Positions 1-7,900 of a stretch of 8,751 nt of DNA are shown one piece after another (the stretch's first letter is position 1; the number at the start of each line of letters is the position of its first letter). The stretch lies in the NCBI GenBank assembly GCA_900554265.1, contig USGZ01000048.1, positions 1 through 8,751 on the forward strand, in the 5' to 3' direction. Origin of the DNA: an uncultured Porphyromonadaceae bacterium. Its GTDB lineage: Bacteria; Bacteroidota; Bacteroidia; Bacteroidales; Muribaculaceae. A model generated the notes under the pieces. That model was not told where the DNA came from. It was given only the letters and a program-made list of their open reading frames with translations, and searched no databases. The translations under genes and the position numbers were made by a program.

Positions 1-435
1 GACTTCGGCGGCTAAGAGCATGCAGTTGAACCCGAAACGCCATCGCTTTCGGGCCGTTTCGCGATTTCCGAAAAGTTTGCTGATGTTGACGTCGTAGCCC
101 ACCGATACGGCCAGATAGGTGGCATACAGACCTATGGAAGTCGATGGCTCGGAAAACATGAAAATGTATTTGTTGTCCGGAAGCTGGAAGCGGTAGGCCT
201 GAGTCCAGCTGTCGCAGGTGGTCTTGACGTTGAACTTGTAGCCTGTCGGGGCGACGTAGGCGCTGTCGTAGCCGTTGAAGAACTTGTCGCCCCATCGGTA
301 TGTATTGACGCAGAAGCGGGGAAATTTGCCCCAGGTGGCGATAGTGTCCAGGTCGAAAAAATAGGCGTCCGCCCGACCGCAGGCTGCGGTCAGGAAAAAC
401 AGGCATAAGGTGAGCTTCAGTAAGACCTTTCTCAT
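1..435 (-). CDS. DUF4421-like secreted protein, N-terminal part (cut by window edge)
   Basis: Reading the minus strand from an ATG at 433-435 gives an open frame of 145 codons to the window edge with no stop, so the C-terminus is missing. The first 24 residues form a signal peptide: basic start MRK, a leucine/phenylalanine-rich core, then ACGRADA followed by YFF, which fits signal peptidase I cleavage after ADA. A cysteine at 19 (LTAAC) gives a weaker lipoprotein alternative. The mature part has GYDSAYVAPTGYKFNV (residues 55-70), a DSWTQAYRFQLP stretch, then PSTSIGLYATYLAVSVGYDVN and KLFGNR. From memory this order resembles DUF4421, a Bacteroidota family of exported, probably beta-rich, possibly outer-membrane proteins of unknown function; alternating aromatic and polar residues fit that. 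The family call is recall-based; the secreted coding region is secure. It is divergent from guaA. Confidence 0.65.
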   Translation of the reverse strand, partial: MRKVLLKLTLCLFFLTAACGRADAYFFDLDTIATWGKFPRFCVNTYRWGDKFFNGYDSAYVAPTGYKFNVKTTCDSWTQAYRFQLPDNKYIFMFSEPSTSIGLYATYLAVSVGYDVNISKLFGNRETARKRWRFGFNCMLLAAEV

Positions 436-444
436 TTTCGACTG

Positions 445-452
445 CAAAATTA
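445..452 (-). promoter_or_regulatory. Candidate -7 box for the DUF4421-like gene
   Basis: On the minus strand this reads TAATTTTG, a perfect match to the Bacteroidota -7 consensus TAnnTTTG. It lies only 9 bases before the start codon, so transcription starting about 7 bases downstream would give an almost leaderless mRNA. No good TTTG -33 element is seen 19-21 bases upstream, so this rests on the -7 box alone. Confidence 0.45.
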
Positions 453-462
453 GCTAAAATCT

Positions 463-479
463 CCTTATAAAATATAAGG
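463..479. repeat. Interrupted palindrome CCTTATA-AAA-TATAAGG
   Basis: Perfect 7-bp arms (463-469 and 473-479) flank a 3-base spacer, between the two divergent -7 boxes and over the expected -33 region of the minus-strand gene. It could be an operator or an A+T-rich promoter element. With arms this short and A+T-rich, chance is possible. Confidence 0.35.
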
Positions 480-503
480 GGCCATGCAATAAAATGCGAC
501 AGA

Positions 504-537
504 TTAGCTGAATGTTGGCCGAAAATTGCTAATTTTG
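504..537 (+). promoter_or_regulatory. guaA promoter candidate
   Basis: A perfect -7 box TAATTTTG sits at 530-537. The -33 element is weak: TTAG at 504-507 (22-base spacer) or GCTG at 507-510 (19-base spacer). Transcription would start near 544, giving a leader of about 25 bases before the ATG at 568. That is too short for a purine riboswitch, and none is visible. Confidence 0.55.
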
Positions 538-567
538 CACGCATAACCGCAAGCACCTCATTTCTGC

Positions 568-2100
568 ATGGTACAAAAAATAGTAATCCTGGACTTCGGC
601 TCCCAGACGACGCAGCTTATCGGCCGCCGTATCCGCGAGCTGAACATCTACAGCGAGATTATTCCCTATCACAAGTATCCTTATGGCCGCGAACAGGAGG
701 AAGGTATCATAGGCGTGATTCTTTCCGGCAGTCCGCTGAGTGTCTACGACAAGGACGCCTTCCGCGTCGACTTCGGGCACCTGCTGGGCCGCGTGCCCGT
801 CCTGGGCATATGCTACGGCGCCCAGCTGATGGCCTATACCCTGGGGGGCGCCGTCGAGCCGGCACCCTCCCGCGAATATGGCCGCGCACGTCTGTGCGAT
901 GTCGACGCAGCCTCGCCTCTGCTCCGCGGCATCGAGCCTGGAGCGCAGGTGTGGATGAGCCACGGCGACACAATCACCGCCCTGCCTCCGCACTTCGAGG
1001 TCATAGCCAGCACCGACGACGTGCGCTATGCTGCCTTCGAGTCGAAGGACCGGCCCGTGTGGGGCGTGCAGTTCCACCCCGAAGTATTCCACAGCACCTG
1101 CGGTATGCAGCTGCTGCGCAACTTCGCCGTAGGCATCTGCGGGGCGCGTTGCGACTGGAGCACGGAATCGTTTATCGAAAGCACCGTGGCCGAACTGCGC
1201 GAACGCCTGGGCCAGGACAAGGTCGTCCTCGGCCTGAGCGGCGGCGTCGACAGCACTGTTGCCGCCGTGCTGCTTTCCCGAGCCATCGGCGACCGCCTGA
1301 CCTGCATCTTCGTGGACCACGGTATGCTGCGCTACCACGAGTTCGAGGACGTGCTGGCCGAGTACCGCAAGCTGGGCCTGAATGTGCTCGGCATCGACGC
1401 TTCGGAGAAATTCTTCGGCGACCTCAGGGGCGTCGAGGATCCCGAGAAGAAGCGCAAGATTATCGGCGCCGATTTCATCGAGGTGTTCGACCGCGAGGCC
1501 GCCAAGCTCAAGGACGTGCGCTGGCTGGCCCAGGGCACCATCTATCCGGACTGCATCGAGAGCCTCAGCCTGACGGGTACCGTTATCAAGAGCCACCACA
1601 ACGTAGGTGGCCTGCCCGAGCGTATGAACCTGAAACTCTGCGAGCCGCTGCGCCTGCTCTTCAAGGACGAGGTGCGCGCCGTAGGCCGGGCGCTTGGCAT
1701 TCCCGAGAAGCTCATCGGCCGCCATCCCTTCCCGGGTCCGGGCCTGGCCGTACGCATCCTCGGCGAGGTTACGCCTGAAAAGGTGGCCATTCTCCAGCAG
1801 GCGGACCATATCTTTATCGAGGGCCTGCGCAAGAACGGCCTCTACGACAAGGTCTGGCAGGCGGGCGTGATTCTGCTGCCGGTCCAGAGCGTAGGAGTTA
1901 TGGGCGACGAGCGCACCTACGAGCGCGCCGTGGCTCTGCGTGCCGTGACGAGCACCGACGCCATGACTGCCGACTGGGCGCACCTGCCCTACGAGTTCCT
2001 GGCCGACGTGAGCAACGAAATCATCAACAAGGTGAAAGGCGTGAACCGCGTCTGCTACGACATTTCCTCCAAGCCGCCGGCCACAATCGAGTGGGAATAA
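568..2100 (+). CDS. guaA: GMP synthase (glutamine-hydrolysing)
   Basis: GuaA makes GMP from XMP, ATP and glutamine in the cytoplasm, the last step of guanylate synthesis. The N-terminal class I glutamine amidotransferase domain (about 1-190) begins [18 protein letters not shown] and has the nucleophile Cys82 in GICYGAQ, with the triad partners His170 and Glu172 in FHPEV. The ATP pyrophosphatase domain follows, with the P-loop SGGVDS at 224-229 and FVDHGMLR. The C-terminal dimerisation/XMP-binding domain contains [16 protein letters not shown] (from 385) and ends in the family-typical [11 protein letters not shown]. At 510 residues it is complete and of normal length for this order. An in-frame stop at 544-546 makes the ATG at 568 the first possible ATG start. 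No Shine-Dalgarno sequence is evident. It appears monocistronic, facing the next gene convergently. No key residue is missing. Confidence 0.98.
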   Translation: MVQKIVILDFGSQTTQLIGRRIRELNIYSEIIPYHKYPYGREQEEGIIGVILSGSPLSVYDKDAFRVDFGHLLGRVPVLGICYGAQLMAYTLGGAVEPAPSREYGRARLCDVDAASPLLRGIEPGAQVWMSHGDTITALPPHFEVIASTDDVRYAAFESKDRPVWGVQFHPEVFHSTCGMQLLRNFAVGICGARCDWSTESFIESTVAELRERLGQDKVVLGLSGGVDSTVAAVLLSRAIGDRLTCIFVDHGMLRYHEFEDVLAEYRKLGLNVLGIDASEKFFGDLRGVEDPEKKRKIIGADFIEVFDREAAKLKDVRWLAQGTIYPDCIESLSLTGTVIKSHHNVGGLPERMNLKLCEPLRLLFKDEVRAVGRALGIPEKLIGRHPFPGPGLAVRILGEVTPEKVAILQQADHIFIEGLRKNGLYDKVWQAGVILLPVQSVGVMGDERTYERAVALRAVTSTDAMTADWAHLPYEFLADVSNEIINKVKGVNRVCYDISSKPPATIEWE

Positions 2101-2113
2101 GCCAAGCCGGCAT

Positions 2114-2137
2114 GAGGTCGGGGTGTCTCCCCGACAC
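2114..2137. repeat. REP-like hairpin, copy 1
   Basis: The stem GTCGGGG (2117-2123) pairs perfectly with CCCCGAC (2129-2135) around the loop TGTCT. The unit, with flanking GAG and AC, recurs at 2251-2276. It starts 14 bases after the guaA stop. There is no T-tract, so it is not a classical intrinsic terminator, though it could protect the guaA 3' end. Confidence 0.7.
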
Positions 2138-2156
2138 CTGACCGGCGATGAATTTT

Positions 2157-2190
2157 CCCGATTAATCAGGACTATTCTCGATTAATCGGG
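2157..2190. terminator. Inverted repeat CCCGATTAATC / GATTAATCGGG, possible bidirectional terminator
   Basis: Perfect 11-bp arms at 2157-2167 and 2180-2190 enclose a 12-base loop. Each arm contains the self-palindrome GATTAATC, so the element is both a direct and an inverted repeat. It is followed by ATTTATCTT on the plus strand and by AAAATT on the minus strand. The plus-strand tail is a weak T-tract, so termination of guaA is plausible but not strong. It lies between two convergent genes. Confidence 0.45.
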
Positions 2191-2206
2191 ATTTATCTTG
2201 AATTGC

Positions 2207-2221
2207 CCGGGCATCGCCCGG
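2207..2221. repeat. Small GC hairpin CCGGGC-ATC-GCCCGG
   Basis: A 6-bp perfect GC stem with a 3-base loop in the same convergent gap. It may add to mRNA 3'-end structure for either neighbour. Confidence 0.4.
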
Positions 2222-2250
2222 CGGAGACGGCAAGCGGCGCATCCTCCGTA

Positions 2251-2276
2251 GAGGTCGGGGCGTCTCGCCCCGACAC
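2251..2276. repeat. REP-like hairpin, copy 2
   Basis: The stem GTCGGGGCG (2254-2262) pairs with CGCCCCGAC (2266-2274) around a TCT loop. It is the same unit as at 2114-2137 but with a longer stem: the variable bases next to the loop are paired here and unpaired in copy 1. It ends 11 bases before the stop codon of the minus-strand gene, so it would sit in that gene's 3' untranslated region. Confidence 0.7.
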
Positions 2277-2287
2277 AATCGCCTAAG

Positions 2288-4675
2288 TCAGGAGCGCTGG
2301 TTTCCGGGCCGCACTTCGAGTGACAGCGAGGTGCTGACTACGCCGAAGTCGTAGATCTTGTAGTCGCAGTCGCCGGCCTTGCCTTTGGCCTTGTCGCTCT
2401 CGTTCTTGCGCTTGCTTTCGCTGTCCAGTTCGGTCCAGTCGCGCAGGCAGTTGTGGCGCATTGTGCGCTCGTCGCAACATGTGTCTTCGTCATTCGCTGT
2501 GTAGCCGAGGAGCTCGTGCGCTGCGTTCCAGCGGGCATGCTCGAGCATGGCCAGATGGAGCACAATCTCGTTGCCGCGGTCAATGCCGTCCAGTCCCGGA
2601 AAGCGGATGCCGGCGCCGCGGCCCTTGACATTGGCCTTGATGCCGTCCGCGTTGAAATAGAGAGCCGCGAAATCCTCCGGCGTCGTATCGCCGAGGGCCT
2701 TGCGGAGCAGCCAGATTTTGGTTTCCTTGTGCTTGGCGTTGGCCATATCCTGGCTTTCCTTGCGGTGGAGTTCGCGCAAGCTGTCGATTTGCGGAAATAA
2801 TATTTTAGCTTTTTCGCGTTTCTCGGCTCCGGTGAGTCGCTTGCGCCGTTGGTCCCAGTCCTCGCTGCCACCGTTGAGCAGGTTGTAGCGCTTGAGGTAT
2901 TCCTTAGCTTCGTCAAGGAGCGAGTCGCGGACAACGATGCAGTAGTCGTAGATGCCCCGGGGATTTCCGAAAATGTTGATAACATTCAGTGCGGGGACGC
3001 CGCAACCGTGGTTGTAGTGTTCGGCGATGCGCTGCATCATGTCCAGCTTGTCGTCGCGGGTGCAACGGACCATAATAATGAGATTGTTCAGGTCCTCGCG
3101 GACGCGGCGGATGCGGTTGAAGATGTTGATGGCCAGGGATATGTTGGCGTCGTCATCGCCCAGGGCGAGGACAATGTAGTTCAGACTGCGGCAGTTGTCG
3201 TCGGAGAGCACCTCGTCGTAGAACTCGCGGCTGTCGGTGTCCATTTTCTTTAGGGCCCGCTTGCAGCTGTAGTCGATTGCCGGGGTGCCGGCCATGAAAG
3301 GACCGGCGAGGACGTCCATGCGGGAGTCGACGGCGGTTATGTGCGGGCGCACGGTCGTCGGCCTGCCGTCCGAGAGGCCAATGAAGGTGCCGAATTCATA
3401 GAGGAAGCGGAAGGCATCGCGTCCGACCTCGCCGAAGCCTACGACCAGGGCGTGCAGCGGCTCGGCGACCAGCTCGGGGCAGCTACCGGAGAGCCTGGCC
3501 ACGCGCACGGGCTGGAATTCCGGCTTGGCCTTGACCATCTCTACGGCCAGGTGCGAGGAGTCGATTATCTTCACTTCCAGTTTGTGCTTCAGGCCGATGT
3601 CCTCGAGGACTTTGTTGGCGCTGTTGGCGCGGGCGTGGCAGTATAGCGCCACGCGATGATACCTGTCGCTCCCGGCGGCGAAACGGCGCACGGTAGTGTC
3701 GCGGGCGAGGTTCTTCAGAGCGGCGATGTTGGCGTCCTCGTCGTTGGAGAGGAAGAAAATGTGCAGGCTGGGTTGCGATTTGTCGGGCACCTCGGGCAGT
3801 TTGGCAATCAGGTTCCTGACGCTCACGAGATTGAGCAGTCCGAGGACGTCGGTATCGCCTGAGGAGGGCACACGGTCCGTGATTTCGTCGGGGCGTTTGG
3901 GCGTTATGGTGATGTCGGCTCCGGCCTGCCTGGCCTTGTCCAGGGATTCCTGGCGATGTGTGAACAGGGAAACGACGCTGTTCCAGCTGTCGTTGTCCTC
4001 TTCGCTGACATTGGCGCTGTCGGCGAAAATCACTATGGCTTGCGAGTCCTTGTGGCCTATTTCATTGGCTAAGAGCAGGGAGTTGTCGTTAACGCCGAAA
4101 AAGAGATAGATATGGCATTTGTCCGGGCTGACGCGGGTTTTGTAGCGCAACTTGAGGAAGGCCACAAGGCGCGTGAATACCAGAGCCACCAGCATGCTGA
4201 CGGTACACATGAACGACAGTGTCGCCTGCACCAGCATGAAGCCTTTGACCAGGGGATAGGAGTCCAGACGGTCCAGAACGTTGCTGTCCACATCAAGCAT
4301 GAACATGTCCAGGGAGCATATCATGGAGCGCAGGATAAGTTCCGTGTTGTTGAATGTATAGTTCCCGGAGGCCTTCACCATTAGGGGGAAGGCTAACATT
4401 GAGATTATTGTGCCGGTTATGAAGAAGAGGGCCATGAAGCGCCCGATGATATTGAGGGCGAAATGGCGCTTCGATACCTCGTCCGAGCGCCGGCACCGGA
4501 AGCAGGTCCCGACGATGGACTCTATCGTGCAGGCCGCCAGGAATGAGAGAACGGTAGCGAACAGCCAGATGCCGAAGTTGCCGGTTGTGAAAAGAATCGT
4601 TATCAGGCCTACGGCTATAATCCATATGGCGACTATGGCTGTGGCACGCTTGTTTGCGGGTGTGGACATATTCAT
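2288..4675 (-). CDS. Membrane protein with two Rossmann/TrkA-N-like regions and a C-terminal RyR-like domain (putative ligand-gated channel or sensor)
   Basis: This is 795 residues. Four hydrophobic helices are predicted at about 11-30, 34-55, 76-100 and 145-175; the basic loops (RCRR at 60-63, LRYKTR near 176) put both ends in the cytoplasm and 101-144 outside. The outer loop contains a possible re-entrant helix (ELILRSMICSLDMFMLD) but no TVGYG-type potassium filter. A first Rossmann-like unit starts at HIYLFFGVNDNS (188-199). A second starts at ALVVGFGEVGRDAF (409-422) with GxGxxG at 413-418, and continues to LNYIVLALGDDDANIS (498-513), typical of TrkA-N/RCK folds. A charged linker (about 600-650) leads to LAMLEHARWNAAHELLGY (708-725), RHNCLRDWTEL and YDFGVVSTSLSL, which resemble the prokaryotic RyR domain. 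The order recalls CASTOR/POLLUX-type channels plus RyR. Transport or gating function is inference. ATG at 4675 is taken as the start; the Met codon two positions later (4669) is an alternative. It stands alone. Confidence 0.85.
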   Translation of the reverse strand: MNMSTPANKRATAIVAIWIIAVGLITILFTTGNFGIWLFATVLSFLAACTIESIVGTCFRCRRSDEVSKRHFALNIIGRFMALFFITGTIISMLAFPLMVKASGNYTFNNTELILRSMICSLDMFMLDVDSNVLDRLDSYPLVKGFMLVQATLSFMCTVSMLVALVFTRLVAFLKLRYKTRVSPDKCHIYLFFGVNDNSLLLANEIGHKDSQAIVIFADSANVSEEDNDSWNSVVSLFTHRQESLDKARQAGADITITPKRPDEITDRVPSSGDTDVLGLLNLVSVRNLIAKLPEVPDKSQPSLHIFFLSNDEDANIAALKNLARDTTVRRFAAGSDRYHRVALYCHARANSANKVLEDIGLKHKLEVKIIDSSHLAVEMVKAKPEFQPVRVARLSGSCPELVAEPLHALVVGFGEVGRDAFRFLYEFGTFIGLSDGRPTTVRPHITAVDSRMDVLAGPFMAGTPAIDYSCKRALKKMDTDSREFYDEVLSDDNCRSLNYIVLALGDDDANISLAINIFNRIRRVREDLNNLIIMVRCTRDDKLDMMQRIAEHYNHGCGVPALNVINIFGNPRGIYDYCIVVRDSLLDEAKEYLKRYNLLNGGSEDWDQRRKRLTGAEKREKAKILFPQIDSLRELHRKESQDMANAKHKETKIWLLRKALGDTTPEDFAALYFNADGIKANVKGRGAGIRFPGLDGIDRGNEIVLHLAMLEHARWNAAHELLGYTANDEDTCCDERTMRHNCLRDWTELDSESKRKNESDKAKGKAGDCDYKIYDFGVVSTSLSLEVRPGNQRS

Positions 4676-4716
4676 GGGTTCGGGGGAGCTTATTGCTGCC
4701 GTCTGAGGTCAGAATG

Positions 4717-4747
4717 CAAAAATAAAGATTTTTGCCGTAAATGCAAA
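4717..4747 (-). promoter_or_regulatory. Promoter of the RCK/RyR membrane protein gene
   Basis: On the minus strand, a -33 TTTG (4744-4747) and a -7 TATTTTTG (4717-4724) are separated by exactly 19 bases, matching the Bacteroidota primary-sigma consensus at both elements. The expected start near 4710 gives a leader of about 35 bases with no Shine-Dalgarno sequence. This is the best promoter in the window. Confidence 0.7.
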
Positions 4748-4799
4748 ATCGGGGCCGGGAGGCACGAGGACCGCTTCGGGAAGGAACGTGTGTCGTCTG

Positions 4800-4831
4800 T
4801 TTTTAAGCATCTTGTTAATATTGCTTAAAAA
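4800..4831. repeat. 10-bp inverted repeat TTTTTAAGCA / TGCTTAAAAA
   Basis: Perfect 10-bp arms (4800-4809 and 4822-4831) with a 12-base A+T-rich spacer, in the divergent intergenic region 48 bases upstream of the -7 box of the large exported protein. No gene reads into it from either side, so a terminator role is unlikely. A regulator binding site with half-sites about two helical turns apart is the more natural reading. Confidence 0.45.
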
Positions 4832-4878
4832 TTAGGGACTTTTGGCGTCAGAATGCGAGGAATTGGAAGAAAACGCCG

Positions 4879-4886
4879 TAACTTTG
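4879..4886 (+). promoter_or_regulatory. -7 box for the large exported protein gene
   Basis: TAACTTTG matches TAnnTTTG and is followed by an A+T-rich TAAAAATATA. No TTTG lies at 19-21 bases upstream, so the promoter may depend on an activator. Start near 4893 gives a leader of about 65 bases, ending in an A+T-rich stretch (CATTTTTTACC) and a weak purine run AGAAG before the ATG. Confidence 0.55.
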
Positions 4887-4957
4887 TAAAAATATAGGAT
4901 TCGCTGCCTGCACAGGGGCGCGTTCTTCTACGAACCAATCATTTTTTACCAGAAGCA

Positions 4958-7900
4958 ATGAAAAGATATTTACTTACGCTGCTGACCCTGGGTCTCTGCG
5001 CGGCAGGTGCCGTGGCCGCCCATGTCGGGCCGTTCTCACCGGACGCCGACCCGCTGCGCTACGCCCTCAAGTCGCGTCACGCGCAGCACTGGTCCGAACC
5101 GCAGGTTTCCGCTCCGGCATCGCGGATCGCTCCGGCGCACAGCTACAATTCGGACAACATGTACTTCCTCGACGCACCGGACGGAAGCATGTGGTTCGCG
5201 ACGGTGGACTACGACAAGGAGACCGTCGCCCTTCCCGGCGGATATGCCACCGAGGACCATATTCTCGGATATACATTCACAGTCTACGATTCCAAGTTCG
5301 AGAAAATCGGCGAGATAAAGGATAAGATCGAGCTTCAGGAGGGCGAGAGCAAGGTTGCGGCCGTGATGCCCGGAACGACGCTGACACGCAAGTTCTTCAA
5401 CCGCGACGACCGCTACGAGATGATGGTGTCCGTTGTCTTCAACAAGTCGGATCTCACCCAGATGCCCTACACCAACAGCCGCACATTCGTCTACAGCATC
5501 GGAGCCGACCGTGACCAGGATGGCGACGACGTCAGCATCATGGACATACAGGGTTATCCCGTCGCCGCCGCCAATGCCGCCGCCGATGCCTGGAGCGAGG
5601 ATTTCTTCATATCCTTCTTTACGGAAAGCGCCGGCAACGTCGACGATTACGACGACTACATGGCTTACCTGGAAACCTACAAGAGCCACGTTACGACTTA
5701 CACGCGGGCAACTTATTCCGGCGGCCCGACCGTGTTCGACAATTACGAACTCGCCAATATCTATCTTCCCGGCGACGGCATGGAGGCGCCTTTCTTCATG
5801 AGCTGCGTAAAGGACGGCAAGCTGACCTTCATCACCTCGCGCTACGAGAAGTGCTTCTTCACAGATCCCACCGGCATGTCAGGCGACGAGAGCATCACCC
5901 CGGACAACCATCTGCAGGTTTCCGTACGCCAGAAGCAAAGCGCCTGGTCCTCCGAACTTTCCGAAGTAGCGTCGCTGAATATGCCTACTACGCCCTCGAC
6001 TACCGAAGGCGTGCTCTATACATTCTACTCCGTAGGCACGCTGATGTACGACGGCGATATAGACTTCGACCACTATACTTCCGACGGCTCCGCGGCATTC
6101 GTGGTGACCCAAAGCGACTATTCGATTTCCGAGGACGACAACTACACCAACTCGTACCACGTATACGACAGCCAGGGCCAGAAGCTGATGACCATAGCCG
6201 CCGAGACGTTCGGCTATTACCTGATGTCGGACCTCAAAGGCTACGAGCCTCAGGCCATGTTCATCTACCAGGAAGGTCAGGACTATACATTCGACTTCGT
6301 GGACCTCTATTCCGGAACGACCATATGCACGATACCGGCGCAGCTGGGCGGAGAATATGTTACCACCTCCCTGGACCGAGTGCCTACCCCCGGCGGCTAC
6401 AGCTACGCATCCTCCCTGCGCTATCCCGAGACGACTCCGGACGGAACTTACTACCACAAAATCGGCTGGATCAATCTCAACGGCGAGATGGAGCGCGTAG
6501 ACCGCATCAATATCGGCAAGGACGTTGCTCTGGCCCAGGTGTATATCACCTCCGACGCGCTGAATCCCTACGTGATAGACACCGATACCGCCAACGAGTA
6601 CCTCTTCCTTGTCAAGCGCTATACGGACAGCGCCTCCGGCAGCAGCGCCACTCAGGAAGAATTCCTGATCGGCTCGCCCGTGAGCGATACTCCGCTACTT
6701 ACCGTGCTGCCCGATGAGGAGAAAGGCGCGCTCGCCAGCGTGATGTTCATTCCCGGCGCCAATCCCGGTCTGGGCATAGTGTTCGGCAAGGACGCACGCT
6801 ATACAACTGACTTCTACTCCTTCCCCCTGAACAGATTCAACGGCGGCGAGGGCACCGAGGGGAATCCCTACCACATCGCCACCATCGGCGACCTCCAGCA
6901 GATAAAGAGCAATCCGGCTGCTTACTACGTTCTTGACAACGACATCGAGGCCGCTTCTTTCGACTTTGAGCCAATCGAGGGCTTCTCGGGCAAGCTCGAC
7001 GGCAACGGAAAGAGCATCGACAATCTGCGGATTACAGCCAAGGGTATCTTCGCCACCACCAACGAAGGCTCTCAAATCAAGAACCTGACTTTCAACGATC
7101 CAGTAGTCGACCTCTCCGCCGGAAGCGGACGTAGCGGCCTGGTAGCTTCAATGTCCCGCGGTCTGAAACTTTCGGACATCAATGTCTTCGGCCTCAAGGC
7201 GACCGCCACGGAGGACTTCGACTATGAGTTCGGTTCGCTCGTAGGTCTGGCGGCGCTGCATACCGAAATCAAGGACTGCTACATCGGGGGCGCCGAAATC
7301 AATATGCCTCAGGCTCCTGCAGGCGGTCTTGTCGGAACAATCTTCACCGGCTCCTCGGTGCGCTCGTCGGCATTCAACGGCACAATCAACGCCGGATCCG
7401 AAGTGGGCGGCATCGTAGGCAGCCTCTGCAACGACGGCATTATCGCCGACTGCCATGTAAACGCCAACATCACTGCCGCAAATACAGTAGGCGGCATTGC
7501 AGGCTATTCGACCCGCGGCACCGTCCGCAACAACCACGTCCAGGGCACTATCACCGCCAAGGGCGCCTCGCGCTGGAGCGGCTTCAACGCCGGCGGCGTT
7601 GTCGGTACCCTGACTCCCAACCCGGACCCCGCCAATCAGACTAAGATAGTGTCCGGCAATCTCGTCAATCTGGATGCCATCGCCACCGAAGGCGACCTGA
7701 CCGGCACAGAAAACTACACCGGCCAGTTCGATACCGTACACCGCATCGTAGGTTCGACCTGCGCCAACGCCGAGCCCGAAATCATCGGCGAGGACGACGA
7801 CTACAATCCCATCTACTCCGACGAGCGCACCATAGAGGCCGGTCTGGAGAACAACTATGTAATCTCCGGACTCGAACCAGTCGCCGCAGCCATCGCCGCC

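Noticed and set aside
538..567. Purine riboswitch upstream of guaA
   Set aside because: The predicted leader is about 25 bases, far too short for any known purine aptamer, and no such fold is visible in 436-567.
810..1778. 322-codon plus-strand frame inside guaA
   Set aside because: Shadow frame of guaA; arginine- and proline-rich peptide with no recognisable motif.
529..1983. 484-codon open frame antisense to guaA
   Set aside because: It mirrors a certain, complete guaA. Its peptide is rich in Ala, Val, Gly, His and Gln with no domain logic, and GC-rich third positions explain the lack of stops.
2338..2985. 215-codon minus-strand frame within the membrane protein gene
   Set aside because: A Ser/Thr/Arg/Ala-rich alternative frame of the real gene, with no motif and no start signal of its own.
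2288..4675. Anti-phage defence system
   Set aside because: The RyR/RCK-like protein stands alone next to a housekeeping gene and an exported protein. No nuclease, nucleotide cyclase, TIR, ATPase or mobile-element gene is in the window to support a defence island.
4853..4897. Short peptide frame (14 codons) upstream of the exported protein gene
   Set aside because: The promoter -7 box lies inside it, so it would not be on the transcript; its composition also looks random.
5036..5689. 217-codon antisense frame in the exported protein gene
   Set aside because: Val/Gly-rich shadow of a well-supported gene. The other antisense frames in 5879-7741 are the same kind of artefact.
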